DNA from: DASUBV01 sp035763085 | Lineage (GTDB): Bacteria; Actinomycetota; Actinomycetes; Streptosporangiales; Streptosporangiaceae | Direction of reading: 5' to 3' | NCBI GenBank assembly: GCA_035763085.1 | Contig: DASUBV010000072.1 | Location: 1 to 8,576, forward strand | Length of the DNA: 8,576 nucleotides | In this document: positions 4,580-8,576 of the stretch, one piece after another | Position numbering within the stretch: position 1 is the first letter of the stretch | Layout: each line of letters starts with the position of its first letter | Program-made: the position numbers and the translations under genes | The notes under the pieces: generated by a model | What the model saw: the letters and a program-made list of their open reading frames with translations, nothing else | Told to the model about the DNA's origin: nothing | Database searches by the model: none

Positions 4580-5326
4580 ATGACTGCAGTGAGTGTTGCG
4601 CCACCGCACGGGCAACAGCCGGGGCATGCCGGCCTGACCGCGCGGCCGTCGCTGACGCTGGCCGAGGAGCACGTGCTCGTGCTGTGGCAGGTCACGACGA
4701 GCGCCGAGAAGCTGCTGATCGCGGCCGAGCACGGCCGGTGGCCCGGCTCGGAACTGACGGCGCTGGCCGGCTACGCCCGGGCCGAGGTACTGCGGCAGGC
4801 ATCTGACGAAGAGGTACTGCTGTTCCCGGCTGTCCCCGCCCAGACGGCGGCCGGGCTCGCCCGGGATCACGTCCGGCTGCGCGCCGCCGCTGAGCTGCTG
4901 ACCCGGGCGGCCTCAGGGGAACAGCCCATGGCCCCCGCCCAGCTCGCCACCGTCGTCCGCGACTTCGTCACCCAACTCGGGCGCCACCTGCGCCACGAGG
5001 AGACCCTGCTCGCGTCCGGCCGCGGGGCGCAGGGCGTGCCAGCTACCGTGGCCCTCGGCGGCCACCCGCACGAGTGGTACCTGCTCATCGAGGGGCCCGT
5101 GGTCAACCTGGACGAGCTGCCCCCGGAGGAGGCGGTCGACGCGGCCGTGGACCGGCTGCTGCGGATGCGCCGCGGCGAGCAGGTCGAACTGCAGTCCGTC
5201 GCCCGCCTGGATCCGGTATGGCGGGAGATCAGCGAGCTCTGCCCGGACGGCTATCAGTTCACCGTCCTGCAGGACGGGCCAGCCCAGTGGCGGATGCAGG
5301 TCACCCGCCGCCAGGCAGCCGTCTGA
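4580..5326 (+). CDS. Hemerythrin-domain protein fused to a DUF2249 (TusA-like) domain
   Basis: The product has 248 residues. Residues 26-145 form a hemerythrin-type helical bundle with His31 (LTLAEEHVLVLWQV), Glu77 (ASDEEVLLFP), His97 (ARDHVRLRAAAEL), and His136 with Glu140 (GRHLRHEETLL). The His expected four residues before Glu77 is Gln73 here, so one iron ligand is missing or replaced. Residues about 160-245 (HPHEWYLLIEGP, then LDELPPEEAVDAAVDRLLRM, ending FTVLQDGPAQWRMQVTRR) resemble DUF2249, a small TusA-like alpha/beta domain often joined to hemerythrin domains. The role is probably cytoplasmic redox, NO or O2 sensing or iron handling; the reaction is unknown. The ATG at 4580 has AAGGGGG at 4568-4574, five bases away. 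A near-consensus promoter lies directly upstream. The family call is firm for the first domain and good for the second. Confidence 0.85.
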   Translation: MTAVSVAPPHGQQPGHAGLTARPSLTLAEEHVLVLWQVTTSAEKLLIAAEHGRWPGSELTALAGYARAEVLRQASDEEVLLFPAVPAQTAAGLARDHVRLRAAAELLTRAASGEQPMAPAQLATVVRDFVTQLGRHLRHEETLLASGRGAQGVPATVALGGHPHEWYLLIEGPVVNLDELPPEEAVDAAVDRLLRMRRGEQVELQSVARLDPVWREISELCPDGYQFTVLQDGPAQWRMQVTRRQAAV

Positions 5327-5330
5327 CTCC

Positions 5331-5348
5331 AATGCGGCGGCGCGCATT
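5331..5348 (+). terminator. Hairpin after the hemerythrin-DUF2249 gene
   Basis: AATGCG (5331-5336) and CGCATT (5343-5348) pair perfectly around GCGGCG, starting four bases after the stop codon. This is a plausible terminator, although short and without a T tract. Confidence 0.45.
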
Positions 5349-5418
5349 CCGTGCCCGCGCCGTCAGGGCGGCACAGACGATCAGGCATGCATGAATCAAG
5401 GTAATCCACTACCGGATC

Positions 5419-5424
5419 AGGAGG
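5419..5424 (+). promoter_or_regulatory. Perfect Shine-Dalgarno AGGAGG before the OsmC-like stub
   Basis: AGGAGG lies five bases before ATG 5430. It is the best ribosome binding site in the window, and the main evidence that the stub was once the start of a translated gene. Confidence 0.7.
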
Positions 5425-5429
5425 TCTTC

Positions 5430-5522
5430 ATGGCAACCGCGGTACGAACGGCGCAGACTACGTGGGAAGGCCCGCTGGCCAGCGGCGCCGGGACGAGCGG
5501 AAGACAGGACCTTGGCCCCTGA
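5430..5522 (+). pseudogene. N-terminal stub of an OsmC-family peroxiredoxin
   Basis: A 30-codon frame starts at ATG 5430 behind an ideal AGGAGG (5419-5424), five bases away, and ends at TGA 5520-5522. It reads MATAVRTAQTTWEGPLASGA, then GTSGRQDLGP. The start matches the usual opening of OsmC/Ohr-type organic hydroperoxide reductases in actinobacteria (a short Met-Ala-Thr start, the W-E-G strand, then a small-residue stretch with G-x-G). The family is normally about 140 residues. Both catalytic cysteines are absent, and I could not find the remainder in any frame downstream to 5745, so the gene was cut rather than frameshifted. It lies 103 bases after the hemerythrin-DUF2249 gene, which suits a stress-response neighbourhood. 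Because it is so short the call rests on a few residues. The alternative is a genuine small protein. Confidence 0.5.
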
Positions 5523-5745
5523 CACAGGTGCCGGGGCAGGCCTAACGTCCTACGTACGAGGGATACCGGGGTGTCCGCCTGCTGTCATCTCGGGCCGGTG
5601 TAGCACGCGCTGACCATGAGAAGGGCTGACCTGGTCGTTTCCAGGCACGGCCCGGGCAGGGTTACGGCGGAGGGAGGCGTCGGGACTTGCGAGCCACGAA
5701 ACCTGAGGATGGTCACACGGGCCCTGCCGGGCAGGTGAATTCGCC
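5523..5745. other. Non-coding stretch between the OsmC-like stub and the regulator gene
   Basis: No recognisable protein remnant, RNA gene or clear promoter is visible. It contains CGTACG within TCCTACGTACGAGG (about 5548-5561), a weak dyad. The regulator's leader palindrome is at its right end. The regulator's promoter must lie here or further left, but no -35/-10 pair stands out. Confidence 0.5.
5723..5735 (+). promoter_or_regulatory. Palindrome CCTGCC-G-GGCAGG over the regulator's ribosome binding site
   Basis: CCTGCC (5723-5728) and GGCAGG (5730-5735) are perfect inverted repeats about one base. The right arm overlaps AGGTGA (5733-5738), the likely Shine-Dalgarno for ATG 5746. As DNA it could be an operator, for instance for autoregulation. 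As RNA the one-base loop is too tight for the full stem, but the site could still be partly occluded. Confidence 0.35.
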
Positions 5746-8576
5746 ATGACCGTTGTCACCGGATCTCGTTCGTCCGCGGCCAGTTCGCTGCGGGGCGTCC
5801 CCGTGCCGCACGGATCGCCGACGGCTGTTCCCGGCGGGCGGCCGCCAGGCGGCGTTGCGGTTACCAGGATCAAGCTGCTCGGCCGGTTCGCGGTGGAGCG
5901 CGACGGGCAGGAGATCGCACTAGCCTCGTTCGGCGGCAGGCTGGCCCGCCAGCTCTTGCGCCTGCTGGCGCTGCGGCGCGGGACCCTGGTCGTTAAAGAG
6001 CTGATCGCCGACGCGCTGTGGCCAGATAATCCCCCGGCCGATCCCGCAGGGAACATCGAGGTCCTGGTCAGCCGGATCCGCCGCGCGATGGGCGACCGCA
6101 CCCTGGTCCGGACCGGCCCGGGCGGGTATGTCCTCGCTGACAGCGACCGCTGCTGGATCGATGCCGAGGCGTTCCTTTCCGCGGTGCAAGCTGGCCAGGC
6201 TGCTCTTGCCGCACGCCCGGCCGATCGCCTCGCCTCGTTCCGTGCTGCGCTCGGTATCTGGCACGGTGAGCCGCTCCCCGAGGACACCTACGCCGACTGG
6301 GCGCAAGCCGGTCGGCGGCGCCTGTGGCTCGCCTACCTGGACGCGCTGGACGGGGCCGCGACGGCTGCGCTGGAGAGCCCCGGTGCTGTCGCCGCGGCCG
6401 GGGAGGCGGCAGCCTGGGCCAGACAGGCTGTCGCCGCCGAGCCGCTGCGCGAGTCCTCGGTGTTGCTGCTGGTCCAGGCGCTTGCCGCTGCCGGGGACCA
6501 GGCAGGGGCACTGGCGGCCTTCGACCGGTACCGGGACCGCCTGGCCGCCGAGACCGGGCTGGATCCCACGCCGCGGGCCCTCGAGATCCGCCAGCACGCA
6601 CTGGAAGGCGAGCCCGCATTCGGTCAGTCGGCCTCCTGCCGCGCGGCGCGGCCGACCAGGCCGCACGGACCCCCTCCCGGCCGGGACCCGTTCCTGGGCC
6701 GGGAGGAGCAGTGCGCGGCAATCGCGGCCGCGGCGGCGGGCCACGGCCCGCGGGTCGTGCTGGTCACCGGGCCAAGCGGCATCGGCAAGTCAACGCTGCT
6801 GGCGGAGGCGGCACGGCGGGCGGACGTTCCCGTGCTTGCCGCGCAGGCATTCGCCCCGGACCAGGACGAGGCATGGTCGCTGGCGGGCCGCCTGCTGCGC
6901 CAGGCCATCGCCCCGCTTCCGGACCCGCCGGCCGTGATCACCGGGCCGGAAGCCGCCGCGCTGCGCGAGGTCGTGCCCGGCCTGACGGGGGTGGCCGGCA
7001 CCGCGGTGAGCACCCTGGATGAGGGGACCCGCCGCGCGCTCGCCCTGCAGGGCGCGGTCGGCATCGTCTCGGCGGCAGGCCGGCCGCGCTGCCTGATCGT
7101 GGTCGATGACCTGCAGTGGGCCGATCCGACCAGCCTCACCTCGCTGGGCCTGCTGCTGCGCCGCCTGGACGGCGTCAGCCTGGTTGCCGCCTACCGGGCA
7201 GACGGCACGGGCTTCGACCCCGGCGAGGCGCTCGGCGTACCAGGCAACCAGATGACTGGCTTCATGCTCGGGCCGCTGCCGGCCAGCCTCATCAGGAACC
7301 TGTTCAGCGACCAGCTGCTGGCCGAGGCGATCATCAGGCAGGCCGGCCGCACCTCGTTCACCGTCACCGAGGTCATCGCCGCACTGACCCGGCAGGGGAT
7401 GATCATCCGCGACGGCGACGGCAAGTGGCGCCTGCGGTCCGGCCGCGACGCCCCGGAGGCCGCGCGAATCGTCGCCGCGGGGATCGGGCAGGCCGCGGGG
7501 AACCGGCTGGCCGGACTGCCCTCCCGATGGCGGGACATGCTGGGCCTGATAGCGTTGCTTGGCCGCCCCGCCCCGCCCGCGCTGCTCTCCGCCGCAAGCG
7601 GCAGCGGCCAGCGCACCGTCCTGGATACCCTCGAGGGGCTAGGCAGCGCCGGACTGGCCTGTCCCAGCACGCAGGGCTGGTGGATCCGCCACGAGCCACT
7701 GCGCCAGGCGGTCAACGGCGCCATGCGCCCCGCTGAGACAGCCCGGTTCCACGCGCTTCTCGCCGGAGCACTGCGGCAATGCGGCGCTGACCCGGCCGAG
7801 ACGGCCAGTCACCTGGCCGTCAGCGGCGACCACGACCAGGCCGCCATGGCGTACGCCGACGCGGCCCGCCGCCGGCTGGAGCGGACCTGCGACCGTGAGG
7901 CCGCACGGCTGGCAGAGACCGGGCTGACGCTCGGTCCGCCCGGCCGCACCCGGGCAGCGCTGCTGGAGACCCGCGGTGAGGCACGCCGCCGAGCCGGCCA
8001 GCTCACCGCGGCCCGCGCCGACCTCACCGCCGCACTGGACAGCCTCGACGCCCCCGCCGCCCGGTCCCAGGTGCTGGCCCAGCTGGCCATCCTGGAGGCC
8101 AGGACCGCCGACGCCGCCCGCGGCAGCGAACTCGCGGACCTCGCGATCGCCGAAGCCGGCGATCGGCCCGCCGCCCTGGGCCAGGCGCTGGCAGCAGGCG
8201 CGATCATCGACCTGGCCGCGGGCAACCCGGTACGGGCCAGGCACCGGGTGCGCCGGGCGGCCCGGCTGCTGGACCAGGCCGGAGACAGCCGCGGCAGCGC
8301 CCGCCTGCTGTACTGGCGGGCGATGGAATGCTTCACCGGCGGCAGGCTGCGTGACGCCGCCGACCAGCTCGACCGCCTGGCCCGCCTGGCGGTCACCCCC
8401 GGCGAGGTGCTCCGGTTGTGGAGCCCGCGCGCCACCCGTGGCCACGCCCTCACCTTCCTTGGCCAAGCCGCCGACGGGCTGACGGAGATCGAGCAGACCC
8501 TCGCCTGGGCCCGCGCCGCCCGCCACCCGGCCGTCGAGGCCGAGTGCCTGTGGCATCGCGCCGAGGCCCTGACCGC
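5746..8576 (+). CDS. AfsR/SARP-type transcriptional regulator with BTAD and STAND ATPase domains (3' end beyond the window)
   Basis: The frame is open from ATG 5746 to the window edge, at least 943 codons, without a stop. After a 40-residue Gly/Pro-rich leader come an OmpR-type winged helix (about 41-133: RIKLLGRFAVERDGQEIALA, ELIADALWPDNPPADPAG, NIEVLVSRIRRAMG, VRTGPGGYVL) and a bacterial transcriptional activation domain (about 138-288: WIDAEAFLSAV, GDQAGALAAFDRYRDRLAAE, TGLDPTPRALEIRQ). A STAND-type ATPase follows, with Walker A GPSGIGKST (342-350) and Walker B LIVVDDLQWAD (450-460). A second winged-helix-like and then alpha-helical repeat region, rich in Ala/Arg/Leu, fills the rest. Such cytoplasmic proteins activate promoters at direct repeats under control of nucleotide binding. 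AGGTGA seven bases before ATG supports this start; GTG 5803 is an alternative. Motifs are intact. The target genes are unknown; the stress cluster to the left is a candidate. Confidence 0.9.
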   Translation, partial: MTVVTGSRSSAASSLRGVPVPHGSPTAVPGGRPPGGVAVTRIKLLGRFAVERDGQEIALASFGGRLARQLLRLLALRRGTLVVKELIADALWPDNPPADPAGNIEVLVSRIRRAMGDRTLVRTGPGGYVLADSDRCWIDAEAFLSAVQAGQAALAARPADRLASFRAALGIWHGEPLPEDTYADWAQAGRRRLWLAYLDALDGAATAALESPGAVAAAGEAAAWARQAVAAEPLRESSVLLLVQALAAAGDQAGALAAFDRYRDRLAAETGLDPTPRALEIRQHALEGEPAFGQSASCRAARPTRPHGPPPGRDPFLGREEQCAAIAAAAAGHGPRVVLVTGPSGIGKSTLLAEAARRADVPVLAAQAFAPDQDEAWSLAGRLLRQAIAPLPDPPAVITGPEAAALREVVPGLTGVAGTAVSTLDEGTRRALALQGAVGIVSAAGRPRCLIVVDDLQWADPTSLTSLGLLLRRLDGVSLVAAYRADGTGFDPGEALGVPGNQMTGFMLGPLPASLIRNLFSDQLLAEAIIRQAGRTSFTVTEVIAALTRQGMIIRDGDGKWRLRSGRDAPEAARIVAAGIGQAAGNRLAGLPSRWRDMLGLIALLGRPAPPALLSAASGSGQRTVLDTLEGLGSAGLACPSTQGWWIRHEPLRQAVNGAMRPAETARFHALLAGALRQCGADPAETASHLAVSGDHDQAAMAYADAARRRLERTCDREAARLAETGLTLGPPGRTRAALLETRGEARRRAGQLTAARADLTAALDSLDAPAARSQVLAQLAILEARTADAARGSELADLAIAEAGDRPAALGQALAAGAIIDLAAGNPVRARHRVRRAARLLDQAGDSRGSARLLYWRAMECFTGGRLRDAADQLDRLARLAVTPGEVLRLWSPRATRGHALTFLGQAADGLTEIEQTLAWARAARHPAVEAECLWHRAEALT

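Noticed and set aside
5616..5738. A 40-codon frame ending at TGA 5736-5738, just before the regulator's start, as a leader peptide
   Set aside because: It has no Shine-Dalgarno and no regulatory codon run or known motif. Its stop overlapping the regulator's ribosome binding site could be chance.
7639..8556. Minus-strand open frame of 305 codons at the right end
   Set aside because: It is antisense to the AfsR-like gene, whose frame is open throughout and carries clear domain motifs. The antisense protein is Gly/Gln-rich and unrecognisable, as expected of shadow frames in GC-rich DNA.

Overview
The window is high-GC DNA with strongly GC-biased third codon positions, GTG as well as ATG starts, and protein families typical of high-GC Actinomycetota: a TM-less slipin, an actinobacterial-type IS982 transposase, a hemerythrin-DUF2249 protein and an AfsR/SARP-type regulator. 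I would place it in a filamentous actinomycete or a relative. The genus cannot be read from the sequence.

Left part (1-1280) is a gene graveyard. The C-terminal half of a tyrosine recombinase runs leftwards out of the window. At about 271-290 it is joined to the middle of a formate dehydrogenase alpha subunit read rightwards, which is broken by three single-base frameshifts. Most of the rest of the formate dehydrogenase operon is missing: the alpha C-terminus, and the beta subunit except perhaps its last residues. What follows is a NrfD-type membrane subunit that keeps its N- and C-terminal parts but has lost its middle and carries another frameshift. A respiratory formate dehydrogenase operon was evidently here and is now dead, or is badly assembled. 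A long hairpin lies just downstream.

Middle part (1281-3775). A 414-base non-coding stretch with several inverted repeats and a TATAAT box leads into an intact SPFH/band-7 (slipin-like) gene, which ends at a GC-rich hairpin. A complete 1,011-bp IS982-family element (2660-3670, 20-bp perfect terminal repeats, intact transposase on the minus strand) sits between this gene and the next.

Right-middle part (3776-5522) is a small redox/stress cluster. It holds two divergently transcribed hemerythrin-domain genes, the right one fused to a DUF2249 domain, separated by a 318-base control region with a near-consensus TTGACA promoter and several dyads. Next comes a 30-codon stub of an OsmC-like peroxiredoxin with an ideal ribosome binding site.

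Right end (5746-8576) is one long open gene running out of the window: a SARP-type DNA-binding and BTAD module followed by a STAND-type ATPase with intact Walker A and B motifs and a helical-repeat C-terminal part. It may regulate the neighbouring stress genes, but nothing in the sequence proves this.

I found no rRNA, tRNA or CRISPR array. The window looks like a mosaic of live stress genes and eroded respiratory genes, reworked by an integrase and an insertion sequence, rather than a wholly new system.
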